A stretch of DNA of 64,000 nucleotides from Diphasiastrum complanatum. Lineage: Eukaryota; Streptophyta; Lycopodiopsida; Lycopodiales; Lycopodiaceae. Positions 35,610 through 47,600 of the stretch are shown here, in pieces. The translations under genes were made by a program, and so were the position numbers. Below the pieces are notes generated by a model. It did no database searches, was not told the origin of the DNA, and saw nothing but the letters and a program-made list of their open reading frames with translations. The stretch covers positions 45,341,489-45,405,488 of the forward strand of contig CM055099.1 in the NCBI GenBank assembly GCA_029204225.1, written 5' to 3'. Position 1 is the first letter of the stretch. Every line of letters begins with the position of its first letter.

Positions 35610-36078
35610 GCCAAACTCCTTCAGACAGAAATCCTATGCTTACTTTTCATTCTGTCTGACTTTCTAGTTGCTCAATCTGGTAATCTGTTTTTTAGCAAAT
35701 TAATATTAGTCTAGTTGTTGACGACTAATATTTAGTCTTGCCTTTCGCAAATAATTCACGATTGATTATCAGTCGAGTTCAGTCTAGCTCTTCGCAAATC
35801 ATTTGCGACAAATAATTTGTCTAGCTGTTCGCGACAAATTATTCTTCTGATGTTTTATTAACATTTGGCTACGTAATCAGAATGACCGTGATTTCTATCA
35901 CTAACATTTTGTTTGTTTCTTGGCATAATCATGCTTAGGAAAAAAGTCAAATAGCTCATTCTGCTGCGCACAAACACTTTCCATTCGAGTTCGTTTCTCG
36001 TTCATTTCTTTTTCGTGTTTGTTTTCTTTTCGAGCTATTTTTCATTTCTCACACATGACACACCCTCTTTCTCCAACA
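35610..36078 (+). mobile_element. Copia 5' LTR, left-truncated, with clustered TCGCGA-type palindromes
   Basis: Ends CTCCAACA immediately before the primer site. It matches the minus-strand LTR 56887-58000 over GTGATTTCTATCACTAA and ATTCTGTCTGA-like blocks, so the two are one family. The segment 35735-35845 is rich in TTCGCGA and TTCGCAA words. Confidence 0.75.
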
Positions 36079-36090
36079 TGGTATCAGAGC
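36079..36090 (+). other. Copia primer-binding site (tRNA-iMet)
   Basis: TGGTATCAGAGC, abutting the LTR with no spacer. Confidence 0.88.
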
Positions 36091-36232
36091 TATTTTTGTA
36101 GCCTGATAAGCTTCCACAATACAAGACTCTACTAGCCGATAGAGTAATTGTCTTCTTGTTCTATAATTATGTATCAGATTTTCATACTTAAGTCACTGAT
36201 AGTTTTTTCTATCACTTAGACTAATCTTCCAC

Positions 36233-36900
36233 ATGGATTTCCAAGGGAAAGCCAGTCCTATTATGGACAAGCTTGATGGAGCCAATTACCATTTATGAAA
36301 ATTCATGATAAAAATTGTACTAATGTCTAAAGAATTGTATGACGTTGTTATAGGTGCAGAAGGGAAACCTGAAGCAGACGACGCAGCATTCGCCAGATGG
36401 AGGCTAAAAAATGGAAAGGCTTTTGTGCTGATCATCCTCAACATCACGGATACCCAGATCGGCCATGTATCCGAGGCTCAGACATTGAAAGAAGTCTGGG
36501 ACATCTTGAGCACACTATACGAAGTGCGAGATATAGCTTCCAAGCTACATCTCATGAAAAAATTTTACTCCCTCAAGATGGCGAATGATGATTCCTTGCA
36601 GAATCATATCAATCAACTCAAGAACCTACTAAGGCAAATGGCCGCAGTCGGATCTATCATAGACGATCAAAATGCAGTGATGCAACTGCTTACAAGCTTG
36701 CCAAGCTCATACGACAGCTGGGTGATGATCATCACGACACATCTAGAAACGAATCTTTCGAGAGTCATTACTATGTTATTGCAGGAAGACACGAAGAGGA
36801 ACAAAGCCTCAAGTGGATCAAGAAGGAAGTAGATCATTAGATTATGCCAATAAGTCTCCCAAATTTGCAAATCAGAGACCTCGATCTCAATAACTATGGC
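36233..36900 (+). pseudogene. Copia gag
   Basis: Reads MDFQGKASPIMDKLDGANYH, L-stop-KFMIKIVLMSKELYDV, WDILSTLYEVRDIASKLHL, KKFYSLKMANDDSLQNHINQ and LLTSLPSSYDSWVMIITTH: UBN2-type copia gag. A TGA at about 36296 breaks the start. The same protein, on the other strand, is at 56285-56760. Similarity fades after about 36900. Confidence 0.9.
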
Positions 36901-37479
36901 AAATTAAGGGCAAAATTCACCCAAAACTAATGGATCTATTACCATGTCCATCAGAACTTCCAGAGAACTACCAACAGTCTAATCAAGCATGGATGAAGCT
37001 GATTACCAGTTTGCAAAAGTTAAAGTCAGAGAATCTCAAGATCTCGTCAAAAAACACTCTAAAAGAGCACTTTTTTCATGATTTTTGGAGATCTCCTAGG
37101 AGATAGCTCTTGAAACTTGGACAGTCACTAGATCTGACCCAGATGCATCCATGAAAATCTCTGCGAGAGTTCTTGATGGAGAAGTCATCATTTTTGAGTG
37201 TATGCGAGGGTTTCCAAAAGCTGAATTTTCAGAACCTTCGTAGAGCATCAAGATCATCCTACCAACCTTTGCAAGGTGCATAAATGGAATCAAAGCAGTG
37301 AATTAGCCTGCCTACATGGTCTGATCTTGAAAAGCCAACCACAGGAACATGTTGTGCGAGAGATCACCTCCTGCAAGAATTGAACCCTTGTAGATAGTCT
37401 GAATCCTCGTAGAACCTTTGCAAGGCAGTGAAATCACCTTCTGAACTCTCACAGACTTCTCTGAGGTCTTAGAATTTTG
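36901..37479. other. Unassigned stretch
   Basis: No motif recognised. Sense words such as CTCGCAGAGATTTTC recur loosely. It may be further internal sequence of the copia at 36079. Confidence 0.35.
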
Positions 37480-38410
37480 TGAAGAAAGTTCCTACCAAAA
37501 TTTGGATGGAACTGAACAAGGGAAAGTGGATTTCACCTGATACGTACTCTAAATTCCACTATATAAGGGCTGAATTCGAGTCATCTGTCACCTTTGTTGG
37601 CGAAGCTCTGTTCAAATTTTTACTAAAATTTTCAAGTTCTCTGTTTGCCACCAAATTTCATACAAGTTATCATTTGCACGATCGAGCAGATCCCACCACC
37701 CCAGATGACATCAGGTCCCCTGAGAACCTGATTGAAGACAATGACGACGGAGCTCCACAAGTCGGCGGGGCTGCTACCACACAATCCCCTATCAGTGCCA
37801 ACATTCGGCTGTTCCAACAGACTTAACGAAGGCGTACCAAACCTTGGGCACATACATCTTGAAGGCGGTAGCAGCCAAGGCCATTTTGGACAGTCGGGTA
37901 CTCCACCTGGCGACAAGCAACACACAGCTGCGATCGGACCTCACAAAGCTGCAGCAAGAGCTTATTCTAGCTCAACAGCATGAACAAGAAGGGCACTGGG
38001 AGATCGCCAAGCTGCAGCAGAAGGAGGATGGCCTCAACCTATACATCCAAAGCCTATCCAAAGCGCTGACAGAGGCCTCCATGAAGGTGCGAGAGCTTTA
38101 ATCCGAAGTGTCCCAATGGCTTGCTCCCCTCCAGGCGCAACTACAAATTTTTGAAGTAGAGAATATGCGCCTGGGGGCAGAAGTGAAAGCCTTACAAAAT
38201 GAAAAACTCGTCTTGCTAGCTCAATCTGCACCAGACTCAAGGCCGCTCTCTCAAGCATAGATGAATCTCTTTAAGCGTCAGGTGCAGGTATATAGCCAAA
38301 CATTGAACAGCTACTAGGTACAGTTCGACAAGTACTGGGCAAGCGCAACTCACGAGCTCGCCCAGGCCAAACAAGCCCTCAAGGCTTGCCAACAGTACAT
38401 GGAGAAGAAG
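37480..38410 (+). other. Unassigned ORFs with a predicted coiled coil, broken
   Basis: First frame 37479-37826 (115 codons) reads FHLHDRADPTTP-like text with an acidic linker (ENLIEDNDDGAPQVGG). After a shift, 37844-38101 and onward read TYILKAVAAKAILDSR, TNTQLRSDLTKLQQELILAQ-like heptads, KLQQKEDGLNLYIQSLSKAL, then a stop and LQAQLQIFEVENMRLGAEVK. Length, leucine and glutamine spacing indicate a long coiled coil. Stops at about 38099, 38258 and 38315 break it. It could be a retroelement gag or a host pseudogene; I do not recognise the family. Confidence 0.5.
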
Positions 38411-38985
38411 ACCCAACACACCCCAATGGTGATTCCACCGCCACCAGTTTGTCTTGGTCGACCCACGCTTGGAATCTGTGCGTCCAGGGATCACCAAGGA
38501 AGGCAGCTCGGTAATAGACATGAGCGATTGGCAGCTGATCTTCGACTTTGTCAGAAGCTAGCGCCTTATTGGGATCAAAGAATATAGTGGGGAGAAAATT
38601 GTCCCATTTGGTCTCAATTACCATTAAATGCTCTAAGTCTCGAACGTGAGTGACTGCCTTGCGGAGTGTTGGATCAAAGCAGGTGAAATATTTATTGACG
38701 AATATGGTGAGAGCCCTTCGGGTGTCTACATCCATATCCCAACCATGCTCTGATGGAATCCTTGGCCAATTGAAATTTTGAATCATGATTTTGTCCAGAG
38801 GGGTGCCGCATTCCGCCCATTTGGATCGTCGTGTGCATGGCAGGAAGTGTGCATTCACCCGTAGTTGTTGCGGACTTGTCACATAAGCCATGATGGTCGC
38901 AGGATGTCTTTCAAAAAGCTGCTGACGCCACTCTGGTTGTGGTTGGAGGGCGAACAATGCTTGCAGCTCGTTGCCCTTTATTGTC
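38379..38985 (-). other. Unassigned 190-codon ORF, possibly one exon
   Basis: Minus-strand reading: LQALFALQPQPEWRQQLFER, HPATIMAYVTSPQQLRVNAH, FNWPRIPSEHGWDMDVDTRR, FVNKYFTCFDPTLRKAVTHV and LGDPWTHRFQAWVD. Upstream at about 38986, TTTTCAG could be an intron acceptor, and a lysine-rich region follows further upstream (38990-39240). The amino-acid composition looks like a real protein, globular, with no zinc or catalytic motif I recognise. It overlaps the end of the plus-strand coiled-coil reading, so at least one of the two may be fortuitous. Confidence 0.45.
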
Positions 38986-40261
38986 AGAGCTGAAAATGAT
39001 ATATGTCAACCGCCTCTGGATGGCTTGTGGAGATACATAGCCAAAAATTTGTTTATTTTCTCCCCCATGAACTTTGGTCTTCGAAAGACCCGACTGGCAG
39101 ATATGGTGCGTGGACCTCTTGATGATGAGGCTTGTCCTTCCTTTTGGCTTTGGCTCGGACCTGCATCTTGGCCTTGGTCTCGCGTCTCAGCACCCGTATT
39201 GGCTGGTCCTTGGTCTTGGCCTTCGGATCCTTATTCTTGATTGAACCCCCCTACTGCTTGCTAGCCTTGGTCCTGGCTCGTGCTGGCCTGTGCAACATAA
39301 AGCTGACAGGAGTCCACAAGTCCCTTCACACGCCCAAGGACTTGAAGAAACTAGACCGCATCAACTTCATGGAAGACGTCATGGGCTACCTGATCCACCA
39401 GAGGCGGGCCAAGAAGACTCTTTACTGAATCGACAAAGTGCCGAAGGACCGACACTACTTCAGGCCATGGGTCTTGTTGGGGGTATTCCCGACGAAGTAT
39501 AAATAAATAAAATCGTCCAATAAAAGGTGCTGCGAGGGCATGGCATCCTACGCATATAAGCCCATGGCCCATTGAGCACGCAAGCTAAGTTGTAAATAAA
39601 ATAATAAGCTTGGGACCTTTGTAAGTAAAATAAAACTTGAGGCCCAAAGTCAATTTTAAACTTAAAGATTATTTTTCTAAATTGGATCCAATTTGGGACT
39701 CACATGAAACTTGTGAAATTCAATGTACCTTTTGTGGACCCTTGGATCAAGATGGATCCAAGATGAATGGATAGGATCAATGTAAATATTATCCAATAGG
39801 ATTTTGGGGCAAGGGCCTTCCCCATTTTATAAAAAAGCACCATTTGTACTCTAATTCCATGCTTAAGGAGGAGGAGAAAACTTTGTCAATTTGGAGAGCC
39901 AAGCATCCTCATTTGCTAAGCACTCATGCTAATGCTTTGTTGTGTGTTTCTAATTGTTTCCTTTTCTATGTTCTTGTTTTAATAGTTATGATTTTTCCAT
40001 TAGCATGCATCTTGAGTTTTTGAGCTAACCTCCCCCTCAACTCTATCTCTCTCTTTCTCTCTTCTCCGTCTTTCTCTTCGATTCTACCCTTTTCTTTCAC
40101 CAACAATCATAATGAAGTTAGTTAGGGAGGTAGAGTTAGTGTGAGTAATGTTAGTGGAAGTAGAGTTAGATAAAAAGTAGGGAACTAACTAGAAGTAGCA
40201 TCTATGCATAGTTAGGTGCCTACCCTTGCTGACAAGCGGGAGGGCTATTACAACGTCGGAT
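38986..40261. other. Unassigned stretch, possible LTR debris
   Basis: Minus-strand text near 39060-39240 is basic (KAKRKDKPHHQE). At 39290-39500 a plus-strand frame reads RINFMEDVMGYLIHQRRAKK with a stop after it. From 39580 to 40250 the sequence is AT-rich and non-coding. Confidence 0.4.
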
Positions 40262-41880
40262 CGAAGACCCTACAACTTAATGAACATGACTGTAGACCAT
40301 CTAGAATAATCATCTATGAAAGTCATAAAATAGATTGCATCTCCTAATGACGAAGTTGGCATTGGACCACAGAGATCGCTATATACAATATCTAATACAT
40401 GCTTTGTTTTGATGGAATGTGATTTTGGAAACTTGCTTCTAGAATGCTTCCCATAGATGCATGAATCACAAAAGAAAGATTTCCTATCTAATGAAGAAGG
40501 CAAATTCAGTCCATCAACTAATTTACTACAACGCATATAAGAAAGTGAGATTGTATTCACGTGTCCAAATTGACTATGCCACAGAACAGCACTGTCGTTT
40601 ACATTTTCATTAGAGACACTAGCTAATGCAACTAAATTAGAGAATCATAAAGATTTTTGACTCTAGTGCATGTAGTCAGAGTAGTATCTTCCTCGAGTAT
40701 TGTACACTGCTTAGATGAGAAAGCAACAGTGTACCTCTCATCAGTTATCTTAGAGACTGATAACAGGTTCTTTGACAACTGAGGAACATAAAGGATGTTA
40801 GGAACACAAATGGATAGATCGTTGTTGAAGCTGATCTTCACTGCTCCTTTGTCTTCCACGCGTATGGTGCTAGAACCTCCGAGGTAGATAAATTGGTCTC
40901 TGCTATAAGTTGTGTACTTCGCAAACCATTCCTTGCGAGAGGTCATGTGTTGGGTAGCATCGTTGTCTAGGTACAAGCTATCATAATCTTCACTACTGCT
41001 GTAAGCCATTAACAAGTGTGTGTTTTGCAAGAATTTGGCCGCATTGGAGAAGTCTAGTTGCTGTTGTTGTTGTTGCTTCTTTGCCTCGTTGTAGATCCTG
41101 ATGGGACACTCCTTGATGTCATGATTAGCTCTTTTGCAATATCTGCAGAAAAATTTCTTGCGCAATTCACCATGCTCACCTTGAGTGTGAGGCTTCTGTT
41201 GTTGCTACTGCACTTGATTCTTGCCCTTGGAATAGTCTTTCTTCTTGGTGCATAGAGCCATGGATTTGTCTTTGATGGACAGGCTGCTAGTCTTTCTCCA
41301 CATTTCTTCTTGAAGAAGATGACCGATCACCTTTTGAAGAGTGAGGTCGGATTGTGTGGAGATCATCACCACAAAGTGCTCATTGGACTTTGGAAGAGAA
41401 GAAAGCAAGGTCATGACGACATCATCATCTTGAATAGAACATCCTACAGCTGGTAACTGATCTAACAAGGATTTGAAACTGTTGATTTGAGAAGTGATGG
41501 CAGTAGAATCAGACATGTTAAGAGTAAAGAACTTCCTTTTAATATGTAATCTCGTGGTCACATTGTGAGTCTCATAAAGACTTGATAACAAGTCCAGTGC
41601 TTCCTTAGAGGTTGTTCACGTGGTAACATGAGATATTTGGGAGTCAGCCAGATTGAGTGTGATACATGCTAAGGCCTTCTGATCTTTGATCCTCTAGGCC
41701 TTTTCTTGATCACCATCTTCTGGTTTCAGGTCTACATCTTCTAATACATCCCAAAGATCTCTATCTATCAACATCATTCTAAGTTTTAACTTCCAAATGT
41801 AGAAGTTAGAACCATTGAACTTGTCAATGAGTCTAGCTTCACTGAGAATCACAACAAGCATTTATCTACATTGTACATAG
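40262..41880 (-). pseudogene. Ty1/copia fragment: gag, zinc knuckle, protease, start of integrase
   Basis: On the minus strand: gag ending LLSSLYETHNVTTRLHI, DDDVVMTLLSSLPKSNEHF and LTLQKVIGHLLQEE; zinc knuckle CRYCKRANHDIKEC; protease LYLDNDATQHMTS, where the usual DSGAT reads DNDAT; GAG-pre-integrase CDSCIYGKHSRSKFPKSHS; and integrase start IVYSDLCGPMPTSSLG with FMTFIDDYSRW. Stops fall between the blocks. The rest of the integrase, reverse transcriptase and RNase H are absent. Confidence 0.92.
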
Positions 41881-42791
41881 ATAAAAATGTGCTGCTGCTA
41901 TGTTACACTGAAGCACAATACAAATAGCAATTACAACAAAAAATGATGGCGTAATTGAGAGGCTCAAATAATGTGTCTCATGGACGGAGCAACCGCTAAT
42001 CTGTGCTTGGACAATCTATTTATAGATTTCATCTGTGTATTAATTACATTGAATGCTTGTCACCTAATTAGGAAAGCCGTTGTACTTGGAAGTATATGGC
42101 TTTTGTGACAACTGTACACAATATATACGGTCAATAATTCAGCATCATTGACGTGGACAAGGACGTCGCTGGAACGTTCCTCGTTTATTTTAGACGACCT
42201 TCGGGATTTTTCTCTCTCTTTGCATTTTTCTAAAAAAGCCAAAGGTGCCATCAAAAAGACGATGATGTCTTTAAAACAGTTTAACTCATGAAAATAAACG
42301 ACCTTCGAGAATTTTCTCTTTCTTTGTGTTTTTCGCAAAAAGCCGAAGGTGTGTTAAAAACAGTTAAACTTTGGAACTATGCAAGTTTTCGCATTTCGGG
42401 AAAATGCAAAAAAGCCGAAGCTGTTGAAAACATAGTGTATTTTTGCAGATTGTTGAAAAAGTAATGTATTTATGCAAACTTGTTTTAAATGCAAGTTTTG
42501 TGGAAGTCCTTGAAGATGGCCAAGTTTTCAATGACTTCAAGTTATTAAATTTAACATCTGAACTTTGAAATTATGATAGGATCGGTTATCCTTTGCTGGA
42601 GATCAGCCGGAAGCCCATTTTAGACGTTCTTCAAATAAATTGGTTGTCTAAGTTTGTAATTCCTACAGGTATCAGATGAGCAGACGTAGAACCAAAGTTG
42701 GTTTCACCTGACCCTAGATCAATGATCAATAAACATGCAGGAAGAATCATGAAATAAAAATTAGTCATTCACTAAGGAGAAAACTGTGGGC
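41881..42791 (-). mobile_element. Probable LTR-like stretch between two copia fragments
   Basis: Holds imperfect direct repeats with a period of about 104 bp: CGACCTTCGGGATTTTTCTC at 42195 and a matching CGACCTTCGAGAATTTTCTC at 42299, each followed by AAAAGCC(G/A)AAGGTG. A third, shorter unit starts near 42395. No defined LTR edge or primer site found. Confidence 0.4.
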
Positions 42792-43330
42792 TTAATTTCC
42801 AACAAGTATAAACTTTAGAAGTCCTAGATCTACCATCTTGAACTCACTAGACAAAGAAGCTTTAACTTTTCTTATGCCTTCACCATCGTTTCCTGTCAAA
42901 ATGATATCATCAACATAAAATACTAAAATAATGATCTTTCCATCATTACATTTGATGTACAAAGAAGGCTCATAAGTGCTAATCACAAAGCTAACAGAGT
43001 AGAGAAAATCATGCAACCTAGAGTACCAAGCTCTAGGGTGCTTGCTTCAAGCCGTATAGGCTCTGCTTAAGTGGCAAACCTTGTCCTCCTCACCATCCTT
43101 GATGAAGTCCTCGAGTTGCAACATGTATATTTCCTCCTCCAAGTAGCCATTGAAGAAAGCATTGGTCACATCCATTTGATAGAGATTCCACTTGAACAAA
43201 GTAGCAATACAAATGATCAATCTAATAGTTACAAGCTTTGCTATAGGTGCAAAAGTTTCTTCATAATCTATGCCTTTAGTTTGAAGAAACCCTTAGCAAC
43301 CAATCTAGCTTTGTACTTACTTAAAATTGT
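42792..43330 (-). pseudogene. Copia reverse-transcriptase fragment
   Basis: Minus-strand reading: KARLVAKGFLQTKGIDYEET, FAPIAKLVTIRLIICIATLF, YQMDVTNAFFNGYLEEEIYM, KHPRAWYSRLHDFLYSVSF and the catalytic FYVDDIILTG. A stop breaks the YGLKQ region. It cannot be the downstream half of the copia at 40262-41880, because on the minus strand it lies upstream of that gag. Confidence 0.9.
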
Positions 43331-43411
43331 ACATTCAGACATTTGTGGCCCGATGAAAAATCCTTCGTTGAAAGATGCAAAGTATTTTATAACTTTTATT
43401 GATGAATTTTC
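43331..43411 (+). pseudogene. Integrase fragment of an old copia, left of the young insertion
   Basis: Reads HSDICGPMKNPSLKDAKYF and TFIDEFS, the first catalytic aspartate region of a copia integrase. It continues after the young element at 49264 (FSRRTMVYF). Confidence 0.85.
43407..43411 (+). repeat. Target-site duplication, left
   Basis: TTTTC, repeated at 49264-49268 on the other side of the young copia. Confidence 0.92.
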
Positions 43412-44064
43412 TGTGAAAAATTGTCAACTAGTAGTATTTTCCTAACTTGAGATTTTGTAGGCCTATGGCCAAATAAAAGTTAGAGATAGGTTCATACATG
43501 TATGTAGAGGCCCAAAGTATGTGTACACTACTTTTGAGGTCACATTAATTAGAGGAGGTCGAGTGTGGAGCTCTTCTATTGGCTCATAATTTGGTGCATT
43601 CCTATTTGACCAAATTTCTAGGTATATGGGTGAATCCTATTGGACCCCAATTTTAGCCTATCATAAGACAAGTGGCCAAGAGGCACTATGGCTGCTATAA
43701 ATAGCCATCTCCACGAGTATGTACACATCTCATTTTCATTCTATTGAATGAATGTTATGCTCTTTGAAGATCCATCTTCTTCTCTCTCACTTTTTTGTTC
43801 ATATCTTGCATTCTAGCCACTAGAATTGTGATTTCTTTGTTGCTATGGCTTCACACGTGTGAAATGCAGGTTGTAGGCTCTGAAGTACGGACAGGGACAG
43901 CAAGTTTCTGTTTGTGGAAGCTTATGATCAGATTTTGATGTTTAGTTGATGTTTAGTATGCTTAACATCACAATTTCTATCATTTTTTCAATCTAGATGT
44001 GCATAACTTCCATGGCCAAGATCTTTATGAAACTTTAGCATCTTTTGGATCTGAGTTTTTCACA
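43412..44064 (+). repeat. 5' LTR of the young copia
   Basis: 653 bp. A TATAAATA box at 43696-43703 and CACACGTGTG at 43852-43861 are the visible regulatory words. Transcription probably starts about 30 bp past the TATA box. Confidence 0.97.
43696..43703 (+). promoter_or_regulatory. LTR TATA box
   Basis: TATAAATA in the U3 part of the 5' LTR; the same box recurs at 48895-48902 in the 3' LTR. Confidence 0.7.
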
Positions 44065-44076
44065 TGGTATCAGAGC
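44065..44076 (+). other. Primer-binding site (tRNA-iMet) of the young copia
   Basis: TGGTATCAGAGC directly after the LTR end CACA. Confidence 0.95.
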
Positions 44077-44664
44077 ATTAGGCGGCCAAATGTGCAGGTT
44101 TTGCCAGATTTAGAAGAGATTTGTGGGCGAGTTTGCTTTTGTAGCATTCCAATCAAGTTTCTAGCTAAAAATCTTGTTGATTTATGTGTAGAAATTGGAT
44201 CTTTGTGATCAAAACATCATTTGTATGCATTTCAATTGAAGTAGGGCGAATTCCCTCTGTACTTATCAGAATAAGGAGACAAAATTTGTTTTGGAAAGAG
44301 GGAGATGCAAGATCCAACAAGATCCTATTAGTTTTCCATTCTAGCATATAGTTTTTTGATTCAATTTCTTGCTTCTTCATGTCAAAAACTTCAAAATTGA
44401 TGTAACCCTCTGATTTTCAGTTTGCTGAATGATTCAAGAGTGTATTTCAATCTTAGGAGTGAGGGAAAAGCAAGTATATTGAGGTTTGGTCTTGGTTTGA
44501 TCAAGAAATCATAAAACTAGTGGCTAAAATTGAGGAAAAAGTGAGGAAAAAGTAAGTTTTTAGGTTCCAAATCTTTGTGATTTCTTCTTGTGTTTCATTT
44601 GTTGATTCAAGAGAGTGCTTAGTGCATTGGAACAGGTCAAAGATCAGAGATCAATCATTGCAAC
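44077..44664 (+). other. Untranslated leader of the young copia
   Basis: 588 bases between primer site and gag-pol start, without a long frame. A minus-strand ORF at 44165-44380 is not considered coding. Confidence 0.85.
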
Positions 44665-47600
44665 ATGGCTACAAATGGAGGCTACATGTTGGAAAGCAAT
44701 GATAGGCTTACCTCCCTCAACTATTCTACTTGGAAAGTAAGGATGGAGTCTTTGCTTGAGATGAATGAGTTGATGGATATTGTTGTAGGTGTGGAGGAGA
44801 GACCTTTGGCACCTCAAGAACAATTGAGGTATGACAAGAGGGCAAAGAAAGCCCTTCACATGATCAAGATGAATGTGACAAATGAGCTTATCAAAGAGGT
44901 TGGTAAGTGCACATCATCTAGTGAAGCTTGGGAAGCCTTGAAGAAGGTTTATGAATCCAAGTCTACTTCTAGAGTGTTGACTTTAAGAAGGCAAATCTTT
45001 TCTTGTATGCAAAAGAAGAGTGAGAGTGGACATGCTTTTGTTTTGAGAGTTAAAGCATTGAATGATGAGTTAGCATGCATTAATGATGGCATAAATAATG
45101 AGGAGCTTGTTCAAGTGATTCTCAATGGCTTGTTGGATGATCATGCTAATCTTGTTCAAAGTTATGCTATCCAAAAATGTTTACCAAGTGTTGGAGACTT
45201 GCAAGAGGTCTTGTTGGCTGAAGAATTCAGGTTGCAAGCAAGAGTGGGAGCATCTTCTACATCTCAAGGAGGAGAAGAGGAGGCAATGTTCTCTAAAGGC
45301 AAGTTCAAGGGCAAAGGTAAAAGCAATTGGTCTAAAGGGCAAGACCAAGGTGAGCACTCTACTTTTGGCAAAAAGAAGGATAGATCTAAGCTAAAATGTT
45401 TCTATTGTGGAGTCAAAGGGCATTTTGCTAGTGATTGTTTCAAGAAAAAGAGGGATCAAGGGGAAAAGCAAACCAATCTAACTATTGATGAGGGTGGGGA
45501 TGAGCTTCTTTCAAATGATGCTTTTGTTATGTCATCTTGCTTGTTGGCTAATCATGGAGACATTGATCCTTGGTGGATTGATAGTGGAGCCACTTCTCAT
45601 ATGACATATCATAAAGAGTATTTTTCATCTTTAATGGCATTTGATGGTGATAGGAAGGTAATCTATACCGCAAATGATGGTGAGTGTACAATCAAGGGGA
45701 TTGGCACAATTCCTATTTCACTTTCTACAAATAGGAATATAGAATTGAAAGATGTTTTGCTCATTCCATCCATTACCAAGAACTTACTTAGTGTAAGCCA
45801 AATGCTTGACAAAGGATTCAAAGTTGAGTTTGATGGTGATGCTTGCTTGATCAAAAAGGGGTGTAGTATCATTGCAAAAGGGAAAAGGCAAGGGAAATTG
45901 TTCAAGCTTGATGCATGTGTTGTTGCTAACCAAGTTGGATGCATGGCAAATGAACAAATGTCAATTCAAGAGGTATGGCATAAAAGGATGGGACATCTCA
46001 ACTACAAGGCCTTGGAGGTAATAGCCAAAAAGGAGGTAGTAAGGGGACTTCCCAAGTCTCTTACTTGCTTGAATCATGTTTGTGAAGAATGTGCTTTGTC
46101 TAAATCACATAGATTGCCATATACTAGATCTATATCTAGATCTAAGATGCATTTTTCTCTCTTGCATTCGGATATTCATGGTGTTACTACAATTAGCAAT
46201 GGAGGTGCTAAGATGTATGTAACTTTCATTGATGATTTTAGTAGATTTTGTTGGGTTTATCTACTAAAGAGCAAGGATGAGGTGTTTGATGTGTTTGTCA
46301 AGTTCAAAGTTGCTATTGAGACTCAATTTACAACCAAAATCAAATGCTTGAGGAGCGACAATGGTGGTGAATACATTTCTAACAAATTCAAAGCCTTTTG
46401 CGATGAGCATGGGATCAAGAGGGAGTACACATGTCCAAGAACACCACAACAAAATGGAGTGGCCGAGAGGAAGAATAGAACCTTGTGTGAGAGTGCAAAG
46501 GCAATGAGATTGAATGCTAATCTTCCTAAACCTTTTTGGAGTGATGCTTTGTTGTGTGCAAATTTCCTATGCAATAGATGGCCAAGTGTTGTATTGGAAG
46601 GAAAAACCCCTTTTGAAGCTTTGTTTGGTACGAAGCCTAATGTCAAGTTTCTAAGAACTTTTGGATGCATTTGCTACTTCAACATTACTCTTGATGATAG
46701 AACTAAGGAGGATCCATCTTCAAGAAAGGGCATTTTTGTTGGTTATAGTGAAGTAAGCAAAGCATATAGGATTTATGTTCCTTCAATCAAGAAAGTGTTC
46801 ACAAGTAGGGATGTCATTTTTGATGAAAGTAACATTCCAAAAGTTGTTTCAAGTGATGATGGTGTTGTTGCAACTAATGTGCTTGATGACAATGGAGTTG
46901 ATGACACATTGGATGTGGATGTTGAAGAAGCCTCTTCAAGTCAAATTCCAAGGAGAACTCCAAGGCATAAAGTGAAACCCTCAAGGCTCACTTATGATGG
47001 CAAAGGTAATCAAGTGGTGGATGGATCCAACTATGCTTTCCTAACTTCTTTTGATGTACCTTCATGTGTAGATGAAGCAAGGCAAAAAGAGGAATGGATC
47101 CAAGCAATGGATCTTGAGTTTGAAGCACTTATGAAGAACAACACATGGAGATTGGTGGAGCTTCCAAAGGGCAAAAGTGCAATTGGATGCAAATGGATCT
47201 TCAAGGTAAAGACAAATCAAGATGGATCTATCAACAAGTTGAAGGCAAGGTTGGTGGCTAAAGGTTATGCTCAAGAGCATGGCATTGACTATGAGGAAAC
47301 CTTTGCACCCGTGGCAAAGATGGTGAGCATAAGAGTAATCATTTCCCTTGCAACTCTTTATGGATGGGATCTTTGGCAATTAGACATTTCTAATGCTTTC
47401 TTGAATGGTGATCTTGAAGAGGAAGTCTACATGGAGCAACCCGAGAGCTATGTTTCTCATAGCAAGCCTAATCATGTGTGTTTTCTACAAAAAAGTTTGT
47501 ATGGTCTTAAGCAAGCACCAAGGAGTTGGTATGCTAGGCTTAACTCTTTTCTACTTTCTCAAAACTTCACTATGAGTGAGTATGATCATTCACTTTACTT

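Noticed and set aside
40262-43330. The two minus-strand copia fragments as one element
   Set aside because: On the minus strand the reverse transcriptase lies upstream of gag, which is the wrong order for one element without rearrangement.
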